DNA of 64,000 bases from JAXGZG01 sp050952065 (GTDB lineage: Bacteria; Bacillota; Sulfobacillia; Fermentithermobacillales; Fermentithermobacillaceae), in the NCBI GenBank assembly GCA_050952065.1, contig JBMNKF010000001.1, positions 248,001-312,000 on the forward strand, given 5' to 3'. The translations under genes were made by a program, and so were the position numbers. Below are positions 8,978-17,331 of the stretch, in pieces (positions within the stretch are counted from its first letter, which is position 1; each line of letters starts with the position of its first letter). The notes under the pieces are model-generated. The model had not been told where the DNA came from and made no database searches. It worked only from the letters and a program-made list of their open reading frames with translations.

Positions 8978-9352
8978 AGGTCTGAATATCGCAACAATGC
9001 GCCTACGGTACTTCCTAATCGGCTCAACGACGCTGGGCCGATCTTTGAGCACATGAAGCATCTGGTCATTGCTCACCACAACTCCTATGTGGGTGTACCC
9101 TCCTGGCAGATTCATTAGCACTATATCGTCGTTTTGGGGCACGTTTATCTGCTGACCGATTTTCTGCAGACCCTTTATGGCTCTCTCGAGGAAATCCTCT
9201 TGGTTGTCATGAAGCATCGGGAGTCCGTCTCGATCGGGTATCACATACCCACGGGATCTGAGATACATCCACATGAGGCCGAGGCAATCGGTTCCCTGTT
9301 TGTCCCTACCGCGGAATTTGAAGGGAATGTTAAGATACTCATGGTATGGCAC
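8948..9352 (-). CDS. NlpC/P60-family cysteine peptidase, small
   Basis: Small hydrolase with the NlpC/P60 triad pattern: catalytic Cys in GTDCLGLMW and His in GGYTHIGVVV. The compact single domain without a signal peptide or SH3 repeats resembles phage-tail-type NlpC peptidases. A GTG at 9352 lies 10 nt after GGAGG and gives about 134 residues starting MPYHEYLN; upstream ATGs at 9427 and 9382 have no ribosome site. The 3' end overlaps fabK by 30 bp tail to tail. No phage genes are nearby, so the role (peptidoglycan turnover or other amide hydrolysis) is open. Confidence 0.78.
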   Translation of the reverse strand: MPYHEYLNIPFKFRGRDKQGTDCLGLMWMYLRSRGYVIPDRDGLPMLHDNQEDFLERAIKGLQKIGQQINVPQNDDIVLMNLPGGYTHIGVVVSNDQMLHVLKDRPSVVEPIRKYRRRIVAIFRPSPSRKRPGF

Positions 9353-9390
9353 TGACCTGAATCCTCCTTGAACGTGCAACATGAATAGGT

Positions 9391-9413
9391 AACCCATTCT
9401 ATGCGGATGGGTT
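9391..9413. repeat. Short inverted repeat between the ECF S gene and the NlpC gene
   Basis: AACCCAT and ATGGGTT pair perfectly over 7 bp around a 9-nt loop, 95 bp after the end of the minus-strand ECF S gene and before the NlpC start. No T-run follows, so a terminator role is only possible. Confidence 0.3.
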
Positions 9414-9507
9414 CCACAAGGTAACATAATGTGGGGCGTGGATCTGTGTGCGGTTGGTATGGTTCAGCCTGGCAAAGAGATTTCCGCCAACGGACACGGC
9501 AAGCGGG

Positions 9508-9996
9508 TTATTGGCTGCGAGACAGGGCTCTTTGCAGTACCGGCCCCAAGTATAGGCCTATAACGACACCTGATGCCGTTTGGACTACGTTTCCCAGGAT
9601 CTCTGCGCCGACTGCGGCCACGGAGTACATCTTGGCTGTCCCAACAGCGTAGCCGGCGATAATCCACAGAGATGCGACGATAGCCGAGATCAGTTGTGAG
9701 CTTCTCTTGTGTCCATGGCCGAGGAATCCTACGATCATGCCGGCGACGCCCTTAATCACAAAGGTCCATGGCGCCCATATGGCGTAAGCAGAGAGCAAAT
9801 CAGCGAGACTCGACCCAATGGCACCTGCGGTTGCGCCTATCGCCGGGCCGAAGGCCAAAGCAGTGCCGAAGATGACCCCATCCCCCAGGTGTATGTAACC
9901 TGTGGCAGTTGGGATCTTCAGAAACATGGTGGCCACCATTACTAGAGCAGATAACAGCGCTCCAACAACCAGACGCAGGAGGTTGCCGTTTTTCAC
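9508..9996 (-). CDS. ECF transporter S component (substrate unknown)
   Basis: Small integral membrane protein with five to six hydrophobic segments and the S-component signature region GYIHLGDGVIFGTALAFGP followed by GxxxG-rich helices (GATAGAIGSSLADLL). S components bind a vitamin or similar micronutrient and share an energising EcfAAT module that is not in this window. GTG at 9996 lies 5 nt after GGGGGGA and gives 162 residues; the ATG at 10035 has no clear ribosome site. Substrate cannot be assigned; no vitamin-linked neighbour or riboswitch was found upstream. Confidence 0.8.
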   Translation of the reverse strand: MKNGNLLRLVVGALLSALVMVATMFLKIPTATGYIHLGDGVIFGTALAFGPAIGATAGAIGSSLADLLSAYAIWAPWTFVIKGVAGMIVGFLGHGHKRSSQLISAIVASLWIIAGYAVGTAKMYSVAAVGAEILGNVVQTASGVVIGLYLGPVLQRALSRSQ

Positions 9997-10140
9997 ACTT
10001 GTCCCCCCAAAGCACAATGAGTGTCTTCGGCCCATCTGTTACAGTATAGCACTCACGATGGGTGCTGAAGTCTACCTGGTAAGTTGGCTCATTCTACACC
10101 GATTTTTGGCTTCGTCGGGAGGGCCGCCATAGATGGGGCT

Positions 10141-10809
10141 TTAGCGCACCACTATTAGGTGTGAGAACTTGGCGTAAGTCTTTTCGCCTATTCCCGACAC
10201 GTTCACTATGTCTTCAGGTTTCGCAAAGGGACCGTGCTCAGTTCTGTAGGTGATGATGGCGCCTGCCAGAGCGGGACCTATACCGGGCAGCCAATCCAGT
10301 TCGGTGGCGTTGGCGGTGTTTATGTTGATGGGAAACCGGGGAACCGCGAGCGAATTCCCGCTACTGAATCGACCGTCTGGGCTCCCTGTCTGAGGAGGAT
10401 TCGCCGCCGTCTCGGTTTTCGAAGGCACATATATCTTATCTGAGTCTCGCAGGAGAGAAGCCAGATTGAGAGCATCAAGGTCGGCATCGATCAGGGGTTC
10501 GGCGATCTCCAGTGCTTCGTAGACGCGTTGCCCCTCCTTGAGCCGGTGTACGCCAGGATTGCGAACGCACCCTGCCACGTGAACCCAAATCCAGGCATCC
10601 TGGTGCCGGTCGCCGTTGGGTCCAGCCGATTCCTCAACGGGATCGCCCGATAGAGCTTGTGGGTTTTCACCCACATTCAGTCGCTCATCCTCATCGGTGA
10701 TGCCCGTCAACCGCAAAGATGGGCGAACCCCCTGCCACCATATGCTTGCGGCGCCAAGCAAGAAAAGGGCGGTCAGCACGTACACCATCAAATCGGCTCT
10801 TCGGCGCAT
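10141..10809 (-). CDS. comEA: Competence protein ComEA, helix-hairpin-helix DNA receptor
   Basis: Membrane-anchored double-stranded DNA receptor for uptake. One N-terminal membrane helix (about residues 8-25), a SLBB-like beta domain around VHVAGCVRNPGVHRL (about 75-135), a low-complexity linker, then the C-terminal double helix-hairpin-helix (NINTANATELDWLPGIGPALA, and VSGIGEKTYAK). 222 residues, normal for the family. ComEC, usually next door, is not adjacent here: the next gene is an ECF S component. There is no ribosome site before the ATG; the promoter places +1 on the start codon. Confidence 0.92.
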   Translation of the reverse strand: MRRRADLMVYVLTALFLLGAASIWWQGVRPSLRLTGITDEDERLNVGENPQALSGDPVEESAGPNGDRHQDAWIWVHVAGCVRNPGVHRLKEGQRVYEALEIAEPLIDADLDALNLASLLRDSDKIYVPSKTETAANPPQTGSPDGRFSSGNSLAVPRFPININTANATELDWLPGIGPALAGAIITYRTEHGPFAKPEDIVNVSGIGEKTYAKFSHLIVVR

Positions 10810-10815
10810 GAAGCA

Positions 10816-10844
10816 ATTTTACAACAAGTTAGGGCAATTAGCAA
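10816..10844 (-). promoter_or_regulatory. Predicted promoter giving a leaderless comEA transcript
   Basis: Reading leftwards: -35 TTGCTA (10839-10844), 17-bp spacer, -10 TAAAAT (10816-10821), then six bases to the ATG at 10809. With normal spacing transcription would begin on the A of ATG. No Shine-Dalgarno sequence is present, which agrees. Confidence 0.6.
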
Positions 10845-10975
10845 TACCTGGAAATCGCCCGTGCTCTTGTATTAACGTCCCATTATTGTTATTGTTCCGA
10901 ACGGTAGAACTCGGAGCGCGATCCTGCCATGGATACTTTGGCCCGAAATCGAAATTACAAACGGAGGACAGTCTT

Positions 10976-11854
10976 TTGAACATGGAGACAATCGTGTATG
11001 TCAACGGTCGACTAGTCCCAAAATCGCAAGCCTTCATTTCTGTGTACGACAGTGGCTTCCAGCACGGTGATGGAGTATATGAAGGCATACGATGCTACGA
11101 TGGCAAGGTGTTTATGCTTGACGAGCACATAAAGCGTTTGTTCGAGTCTGCCAAAGCTATCGGCATTGACGTGGGCATTACTCCGGAGCAGATGAAAGAC
11201 ATAGTGTTGCGGACTCTGCGGGCTAACCCCATAAAGACGAACCTGCATCTTCGGCTTCAGGTTACACGGGGTCGCAAGACCGTGACCGGAATGAATCCCA
11301 AATTGTGCGTAGATGGCCCTTCGATCGTCGTGTGCGTAGATTACAAGGAACCCATTTTCAATAAGAGCGGCGTTAGGTTGATAACTTCGACGTTTCGGAG
11401 AACCAGACCCGACTATCTGGATCCGAAAGTTCACAACACAAACCAGCTAGGACAGATATTGGCCAACATCGAGGCCAATAGACAAGGGGCCGATGAGGCC
11501 ATCATGTTGGATCCAAATGGTTTTGTGGCTGAGACCAACGGTACTACGTTGTTCATGGTGAAGGACGGCGTGGTGAACACTCCGACGACAGACTACATAT
11601 TGGTCGGCATAACGAGGGGGCTGGTCATAAACCTTGCCTCAGAAGGTGGATACCGCGTGATCGAGAGAAATATCTCGCTATCAGAGTTTTATAATGCTGA
11701 CGAAGTGTTCATGTGCGGCACGGTTGGGGAAATCGTTCCCGTGTCGGAAATAGATGGCAAGCCTATTGGAGCCAAAATCCCAGGGCCCTTTACTGAATGG
11801 CTTATGGACGAGTATCGCACCCTCACGGAAAACCTTGGCGTCCCCGTCGACTGA
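10976..11854 (+). CDS. Class IV PLP aminotransferase, branched-chain type
   Basis: Fold-type IV pyridoxal-phosphate enzyme of about 292 residues. N-terminal YVNGRLVPKSQAFISVYDSGFQHGDGVYEGIR, the ETNGTTLFMVKDG segment and the late EVFMCGTVGEIVPV motif match branched-chain or D-amino-acid aminotransferases. The expected PLP-lysine region reads DPKVHNTNQLG: relative to the usual KSLNYLNN-type sequence, the Lys is two positions early and a His occupies the usual place. Start: TTG at 10976 has GGAGGA 6 nt upstream; ATG at 10982 is the alternative. No ilv or dat cluster surrounds it. Substrate is not certain. Confidence 0.78.
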   Translation: MNMETIVYVNGRLVPKSQAFISVYDSGFQHGDGVYEGIRCYDGKVFMLDEHIKRLFESAKAIGIDVGITPEQMKDIVLRTLRANPIKTNLHLRLQVTRGRKTVTGMNPKLCVDGPSIVVCVDYKEPIFNKSGVRLITSTFRRTRPDYLDPKVHNTNQLGQILANIEANRQGADEAIMLDPNGFVAETNGTTLFMVKDGVVNTPTTDYILVGITRGLVINLASEGGYRVIERNISLSEFYNADEVFMCGTVGEIVPVSEIDGKPIGAKIPGPFTEWLMDEYRTLTENLGVPVD

Positions 11855-11939
11855 AAGTGTTGCCAGACGGCGGTTTTCAACAAGGTTTTGCAGTGAAAGA
11901 CAGTTCGACATATACCTGGTGAAAGCGAGGAAGCCGGAG

Positions 11940-12824
11940 TTGGGAAGCATACAGGCGGCCACCATATGTGAGGTGGTGAAGGACCTTTGCATAAAGGCTG
12001 CGACAGTCCTTCCTGACGATGTGGTGGAGGCCCTCAAGACATCAAGACTCCAGGAAAGCGAACCTGTTGCAGTGGACGTCTTGGACATGATCCTGGAAAA
12101 CGCCCAAATTGCCCGTACTGAAGGGATTCCCATCTGCCAGGACACAGGGGTGACCCACGTCTTCTTGGAGGTCGGTCAAGACGCCCGAGTTGTGGGGGAC
12201 CTGTACGAAGCGGTATCCATGGGGGTAGCCAGGGGATATACTCAAGGATACTTGCGAAAATCAGTGGTGCGAGATCCCCTTTTTGCCCGTGCCAATACCG
12301 GGGACAATGCTCCTCCCGTTATCCACGTAGACTTGGTACCCGGGAGGTCTGATGTCAAAATCACAGTAATGCCCAAAGGGACTGGCAGCGAAAACATGAG
12401 CGGCATAGCCATGCTCACTCCGGCTGCAGGACCAGAGGGCGTAGCCCAATTCGTCATAGACACTGTTAAGAAGGCGGGGCCCAATGCCTGTCCTCCGCTG
12501 GTGATTGGGGTTGGCATAGGCGGCATGATGGACTACGCTGCTCTCCTCGCTAAGAAGGCTCTTCTTAGGCCGATTGGACGGCGAAACCCCGAGCCTCGGG
12601 TGAGTGCTCTTGAGGAGGAAATCCTAACTCAAGTGAACCGATTGGGTATTGGTCCTGGAGGGTTGGGAGGGCGGACTACCGCCTTAGCGGTAGCCATAGA
12701 GACCTATCCGACACACATAGGTGCCCTTCCTGTGGCTGTGAACCTGCAATGTCACGCTGCAAGGAGTGCTTCCGCTTCGATCGGCGGCTTGCCGAATACC
12801 GAAAACGATCGAGATCGCATATGA
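11940..12824 (+). CDS. Class I fumarate hydratase, alpha subunit
   Basis: Iron-sulfur fumarase N-terminal-type subunit (TtdA/FumA-alpha family), interconverting fumarate and malate. The three cluster cysteines are visible in PICQDTG, ACPPLVIG and LQCHA. Two-subunit fumarases have an alpha part of about 280-295 residues, matching 294 here. Start: the longer frame has no usable upstream ATG; TTG at 11940 lies 9 nt after a GAGG and places the first helix (IQAATICEVVKDLC) near the N-terminus, as in relatives. The beta subunit follows 65 bp later, then malic enzyme, suggesting fumarate-malate-pyruvate conversion. L(+)-tartrate dehydratase is an alternative. Confidence 0.88.
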   Translation: MGSIQAATICEVVKDLCIKAATVLPDDVVEALKTSRLQESEPVAVDVLDMILENAQIARTEGIPICQDTGVTHVFLEVGQDARVVGDLYEAVSMGVARGYTQGYLRKSVVRDPLFARANTGDNAPPVIHVDLVPGRSDVKITVMPKGTGSENMSGIAMLTPAAGPEGVAQFVIDTVKKAGPNACPPLVIGVGIGGMMDYAALLAKKALLRPIGRRNPEPRVSALEEEILTQVNRLGIGPGGLGGRTTALAVAIETYPTHIGALPVAVNLQCHAARSASASIGGLPNTENDRDRI

Positions 12825-12889
12825 AGCGGCAAACCGGGCGCAGTGCTTTTTCCCGCGCCAACAGACTATGGAGTAGGTGAAAACGTCAA

Positions 12890-13516
12890 GTGGCAGCACG
12901 AGCCGCACACGAAGACACAAACGGGGTGTTTCGGGAGGCGAAGCATTCCCCTGGCGCTTGGAATGACGCCGCCCGAATTTCTATGCCTCTAGCTTGCCGG
13001 GGCAACTTGTTCCTCAACGACCTACGAGCAGGCCAAAAAGTGCTCCTCACAGGGACGATGTACACCGCTCGAGATGCAGCGCACAAACGGATCGTAAGTG
13101 CGCTAGACCGAGGGACTCCGCTTCCTTTCGACCTTCGAGGGCAGTTCATCTACTATGCGGGTCCGTGCCCCCCGGCTCCAGGGCAGGTCATAGGCTCTCT
13201 GGGCCCAACCACTAGCGGGCGGATGGATCCCTACGCAAGGAAGCTCATGGAAGCGGGACTTGCGGGTATGGTGGGAAAAGGCAGGCGAAGTGCGGAAGTT
13301 GCCATGGCAGTCAAGGAGTTTGGCGCAGTGTATTTCGTGACCTTGGGAGGGACAGGGGCCCTCCTGTCCAAACGGGTCAAGAGAGCAAGAGTAGTGGCTT
13401 ACGGTGACTTGGGGCCTGAAGCGGTGTATCGGCTCGAAGTAGTTGATTTTCCAGCGATAGTCGGTTTGGACGTTCATGGAGGAGATGTCTACGGTGAGTC
13501 CGACCTCCTGTCATGA
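12890..13516 (+). CDS. Class I fumarate hydratase, beta subunit
   Basis: C-terminal-type fumarase/tartrate dehydratase subunit. The core LRAGQKVLLTGTMYTARDAAHKR, YYAGPCPP, GPTTSGRMDPY and GKGRR motifs are complete. Relatives begin only a few residues before LRAG; here the GTG at 12890 gives about 40 extra residues, so the true start could be the ATG at 12983, though neither has a strong ribosome site. Pairs with the alpha subunit upstream. Confidence 0.88.
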   Translation: MAARAAHEDTNGVFREAKHSPGAWNDAARISMPLACRGNLFLNDLRAGQKVLLTGTMYTARDAAHKRIVSALDRGTPLPFDLRGQFIYYAGPCPPAPGQVIGSLGPTTSGRMDPYARKLMEAGLAGMVGKGRRSAEVAMAVKEFGAVYFVTLGGTGALLSKRVKRARVVAYGDLGPEAVYRLEVVDFPAIVGLDVHGGDVYGESDLLS

Positions 13517-13556
13517 GAAGACTGTATAATTGAGGTCATAGGAGTGACTATCCGGA

Positions 13557-14780
13557 ATGACATTGAGAGACGAGGCACTTGAACTACATAGAAAGAACAA
13601 GGGCAAGATTGAAATCCAGAGCAAGGTACCTCTAAAGGATCGACGTGACCTTTCTTTGGCGTATACGCCCGGAGTAGCGGAAGCGTGTTTGGAGATAGCG
13701 AAGGATCCGTCCTTGGCATACGAGTATACGTCCAAAGGAAACACCATAGCCGTAGTCTCGGATGGTTCTGCTGTGCTTGGGCTGGGAGATATAGGACCCG
13801 AGGCCGCCCTTCCCGTAATGGAAGGCAAGTGCCTCCTGTTCAAGAGCCTGGCTGGGGTTGACGCCATACCGATTTGCGTCGGGACCAAGGACGTCGGGGA
13901 GATCGTCCGGTTCGTCAAGTGGCTTGAACCTACCCTGGGGGGCGTCAATCTCGAGGACATATCTGCGCCCAGATGCTTTGAAATCGAGAGGCGTCTAAAA
14001 AAACAAACCAACATCCCCATTTTCCACGATGACCAGCACGGCACAGCGGTGGTAGTGCTGGCAGCGCTCCTTAACGCCCTGAAAGTCGTGGGAAAAAACC
14101 TGCGATCCGTCAGAATAGTGGTTTCCGGTGCCGGCGCCGCGGGAGTTGCCGTTTCCAACCTGCTTCTTGACTCGGGTGCGCCGGATGTGGTCATGAACGA
14201 TATCTGTGGTCTCGTCTATCCGGGTCGCCCCCAAGAAATGGATCCGTTCAAAGAAGAGACGGCCAGAAGGGGCAACGTGCGAAGATTAAAGGGGCGACTC
14301 AAGGATGCCATGAAGGATGCCGATGTCTTGGTGGGTGTTTCGGCGCCCAACATCGTGACTAAAGAGATGGTGGCGTCCATGGCCCCAGGCGCAATCGTCA
14401 TTGCCATGGCCAATCCTGTACCGGAGATCTTTCCCAACGAGGCTATAGAAGCCGGGGCCAAAGTAGTTGGCAGCGGGCGGTCCGATTTCCCCAACCAGGT
14501 CAACAATATCTTGGCGTTTCCTGGGATTATCAGAGGGGCCCTTGACGCCAGGGCAAAAGACATTAACGAAGCCATGAAGCTGGCGGCGGCAAAGGCTATC
14601 GCCCAACTCGTATCGCCTGAGGAACTATCGGCGGAGTACATAATACCGGACGCATTGGACAAGAGAGTCGCCCCTACTGTGGCTAAAGCAGTGGCCCAAG
14701 CCGCGATGGATTCAGGAGTCGGCGGAGTTCGAGTTGACCCTGATGCCGTATACAAAGATACTGAGTCCCGGGTTAAGTGA
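13557..14780 (+). CDS. NAD(P)-dependent malic enzyme
   Basis: Oxidative decarboxylation of malate to pyruvate and CO2. 407 residues, the short bacterial form without a phosphotransacetylase tail. Visible: SLAYTPGVAE near residue 33, VVSDGSAVLGLGDIG near 67, EDISAPRCFEIE, the HDDQHGTA substrate/metal loop near 158, the Rossmann motif VSGAGAAGVAV near 190, and SDFPNQVNN. ATG with AGGAG about 12 nt upstream. It follows the fumarase genes; the next gene starts 10 bp after its stop. Confidence 0.93.
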   Translation: MTLRDEALELHRKNKGKIEIQSKVPLKDRRDLSLAYTPGVAEACLEIAKDPSLAYEYTSKGNTIAVVSDGSAVLGLGDIGPEAALPVMEGKCLLFKSLAGVDAIPICVGTKDVGEIVRFVKWLEPTLGGVNLEDISAPRCFEIERRLKKQTNIPIFHDDQHGTAVVVLAALLNALKVVGKNLRSVRIVVSGAGAAGVAVSNLLLDSGAPDVVMNDICGLVYPGRPQEMDPFKEETARRGNVRRLKGRLKDAMKDADVLVGVSAPNIVTKEMVASMAPGAIVIAMANPVPEIFPNEAIEAGAKVVGSGRSDFPNQVNNILAFPGIIRGALDARAKDINEAMKLAAAKAIAQLVSPEELSAEYIIPDALDKRVAPTVAKAVAQAAMDSGVGGVRVDPDAVYKDTESRVK

Positions 14781-14790
14781 GGTGGGCGCC

Positions 14791-15576
14791 GTGGAGGAGA
14801 GACCGCTGTCTGTCGGAGGAGACGAAGGGGTCGATGAAGAAGATATACAGTTGGGGGAGAGGTTCCTCTCAGCCTATGGAGTCATAGAGAAGTGTCTTAG
14901 GCGAAAATGGGGGGCGCCCGCCGGGAAGGAGAGTTTTCGGCACCTGGTGAACGTGCTGTCCAAGGAAGATGCGGTCATAAGGCGCTTCAAAGATGATCTT
15001 TGCGAATATGCCGAGCTTCGCAATGCTATCGTCCATGAACGCACAAGTCCAGACTATCTTATCGCTGTTCCCAGGCTAGAGACGGTTTTGGCCATTGAGG
15101 AAGTTGCTCAGACTCTCGCCAATCCTCCAAGGGTGTACCCGAGGTTTGCCAAGGAAGTAGCCATATTGCCACCCAGCGCGGTTGTTGCGGACCTGTTCAA
15201 TCTGATGCGCCGCACTGATTATACTCAGTTCCCGGTATATAACCGCAACACGTACGTGGGGCTTATTACTGTAGGTGGCATTGCCAGGTGGGCTGCCCAA
15301 GTGGCGATGCTCGATCCTAAGGCTAGAATAGAAGATGTTCTCAACTCACCTGTATCGGATGTTCTCGCCTGTGAGAAGGCGAACCGGGCTGCATTCATCA
15401 GCAAGAAGGCTACGATATATGAGGCAGTGGACGCTTTCAGAAGCCGCCCGAGAGACGACAAGTGGGGAATTGCCGCGCTTCTCGTTACCGAGTCCGGAAA
15501 GCAAACAGGGAAGCTCCTTGGAATCATCACGCCTTCCGACGTGCTGAGATTCGAAAAGGGAGGTGAACGGCCATAG
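14791..15576 (+). CDS. CBS-domain protein with N-terminal HEPN-like region
   Basis: 261-residue protein from GTG (GAGGTGG 5 nt upstream). Residues about 18-105 are helical and include ELRNAIVHE, an R-x4-H signature (Arg77, His82) of HEPN domains, some of which are RNases. Two CBS motifs follow from about residue 120 (SAVVADLFNLMRRTDYTQFPVYN, and VYNR...VGLITVGGIAR; then ISKKATIYEAVDAF and GIITPSDVLRF), a likely adenine-nucleotide sensor. Its stop codon overlaps the start of the CBS-pyrophosphatase gene, so the two are translationally coupled. The CBS part is clear; the HEPN reading rests on the short motif and helical context. Confidence 0.75.
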   Translation: MEERPLSVGGDEGVDEEDIQLGERFLSAYGVIEKCLRRKWGAPAGKESFRHLVNVLSKEDAVIRRFKDDLCEYAELRNAIVHERTSPDYLIAVPRLETVLAIEEVAQTLANPPRVYPRFAKEVAILPPSAVVADLFNLMRRTDYTQFPVYNRNTYVGLITVGGIARWAAQVAMLDPKARIEDVLNSPVSDVLACEKANRAAFISKKATIYEAVDAFRSRPRDDKWGIAALLVTESGKQTGKLLGIITPSDVLRFEKGGERP

Positions 15577-17309
15577 CAACAGTCTATCTCATCGGGCATA
15601 GAAATCCCGATACAGACTCTATATGCTCCAGCATCGCCTATGCCTATCTTAAGAGTGTGACAGAACCGGGCATGGATTATGTCCCGGCCAGGCTCGGGCC
15701 CATAAACCGAGAAACCGCATTCGTGCTCGACTGTTTCCAGGTAGAAGAACCTATATTGCTCGATAACGTCTATGCACAAGTTCAGGACGTAGCCTTTGAT
15801 TCTGCAGTGAGCGTCAATGGTTCAACCTCCATGCGAGAAGCGTTTGAACTTATGTCCCAAAAGGGCACAAAGACTATTAGCGTGATAGATGCCCACCAAA
15901 GCCTGGTTGGTGTGGTTACCTTGGGAGACATCGCAGACGCCTATTTGGTGCCCAGGAGGGCTTTTGGACTCAGACCCGTACCCATAGACAACATAGCGGC
16001 GGCTCTGGACGGAGAGGTGTTGTCTAGATGCCACCGGGACTTCAACGGACCGGTGTGGTCCGAAAGAGTGCCCGACGGATGGTCTTTGCCCCAACGCTGC
16101 GGGCTCGTCATCGTCAGTAACGCCGAGGATGCGGAGAACGCCATTCGCTCGGGAGTGGCAGTTGTAGTTGCAACAGGCCCGCTGGCGTTCAGGGAAAGCT
16201 TTGAGACTGATACGAAGGCGCATGAGCAGTATCAAGGTCCCTGCCAGGGCCTTACTGTTGAACCCAACAGGGGGCCACAGAGCGAGCAGAATGGAGTGCG
16301 GCGCAACGTATCAGAGCGTGTGGTGGAGATGGCCAGTAAGGAGGGCGTTACTCTGATCGCTGTGCCATACGATACTTACGAAACCACTCGTCTCATTAGC
16401 CAGAGCGAACCCGTGTCGTCGGTAATGACCTCCCACAATGTGATAGCCTTCGACCTGGACGACACCATTGATGAAGTCCGCGAAACGATGCTTCGCTACA
16501 AGTACAGGAATTTCCCGGTGCTGGATGAGTCGGGCAGGCCGGTGGGGATGCTCGCTCAGCGGCATATCCTGGATTACACAGGCAAGAACGTGATCCTGGT
16601 GGATCACAACGAGAAGGCCCAGTCGGTAGAAGGTGTTGAACAGGCCAGGATATTGGAGATAATTGACCATCACAGGGTAAGCAGTGTAGAAACAGACCAG
16701 CCCATAATCTTCATCAACCGTCCTGTGGGGGCAACGGCTACAATAGTGAACAGCCTTGTTGAGGAAAGAGGCGTTACGCCTCCAAAGGCTATGGCCGGGA
16801 TAATGTGTGCAGCCATACTCTCAGATACGCTGGCTTTTCGATCGCCTACCTCCACTCCCGAGGATGTTCGCGCCGTTGAGAGGCTGGCTCCTTTGGCAGA
16901 CATCGATGTAGAGGAGTTTTCAGGCTTCATGCTCGAGGCGGGCACCTCTCTTGAGGGCAAGACCGAAGAGGACATTCTCTTCGGTGACTTGAAAGAGTTT
17001 CGTAGCGGTGGATTCAAGGTTGGGGTTAGTCAAGTCAACATCTATCACCAGAACCTAGAGCCTCTCAAGGAAAGGCTTCGGCCTTTCATGGAGAAAGCCG
17101 TCCACCAAAAGGAGTATGACCTTCTTATCATGATGCTTACTGATATCGTGAAAGAGGGTACAGAAATGCTCTTGGCAGGAAATCGCCTTGACATAGCCGA
17201 AAGGGCATTCGGCGATACCCCTAGAGGCGGCGTTTTGCTCTTGCCGGGAGTGATATCCCGCAAGAAGCAGGTTATCCCAAGGCTGATAAGAGCCATAAAC
17301 GCAATGTAG
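15573..17309 (+). CDS. Family II (DHH) inorganic pyrophosphatase with CBS-DRTGG-CBS insert
   Basis: Hydrolyses pyrophosphate to phosphate; the CBS pair regulates activity by adenine nucleotides in characterised relatives. Domains: DHH N-terminal part with GHRNPDTDS (residues 8-16) and metal ligands His9, Asp13 and Asp15; CBS1 (about 75-130); DRTGG-like region (about 130-275); CBS2 (about 275-335); DHN and DHH motifs (VDHNE, IIDHHR); DHHA2 domain ending in the substrate-binding ISRKKQ. The catalytic N-terminus is encoded only if translation begins at ATA (15573-15575), which lies 7 nt after GGAGGTG and overlaps the previous stop as ATAG. The first standard start in frame (GTG 15657) would delete the metal site. 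Confidence 0.9.
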   Translation: MATVYLIGHRNPDTDSICSSIAYAYLKSVTEPGMDYVPARLGPINRETAFVLDCFQVEEPILLDNVYAQVQDVAFDSAVSVNGSTSMREAFELMSQKGTKTISVIDAHQSLVGVVTLGDIADAYLVPRRAFGLRPVPIDNIAAALDGEVLSRCHRDFNGPVWSERVPDGWSLPQRCGLVIVSNAEDAENAIRSGVAVVVATGPLAFRESFETDTKAHEQYQGPCQGLTVEPNRGPQSEQNGVRRNVSERVVEMASKEGVTLIAVPYDTYETTRLISQSEPVSSVMTSHNVIAFDLDDTIDEVRETMLRYKYRNFPVLDESGRPVGMLAQRHILDYTGKNVILVDHNEKAQSVEGVEQARILEIIDHHRVSSVETDQPIIFINRPVGATATIVNSLVEERGVTPPKAMAGIMCAAILSDTLAFRSPTSTPEDVRAVERLAPLADIDVEEFSGFMLEAGTSLEGKTEEDILFGDLKEFRSGGFKVGVSQVNIYHQNLEPLKERLRPFMEKAVHQKEYDLLIMMLTDIVKEGTEMLLAGNRLDIAERAFGDTPRGGVLLLPGVISRKKQVIPRLIRAINAM

Positions 17310-17331
17310 TCCCCAAGGAGGAATTTGCATC

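Noticed and set aside
8948..9352. Prophage remnant suggested by the phage-type NlpC gene
   Set aside because: No neighbouring phage structural, integrase or att-like sequences; flanks are housekeeping genes.
15657..17309. GTG 15657 as pyrophosphatase start
   Set aside because: Would remove the essential GHRNPDTDS metal site and has no suitable ribosome site.
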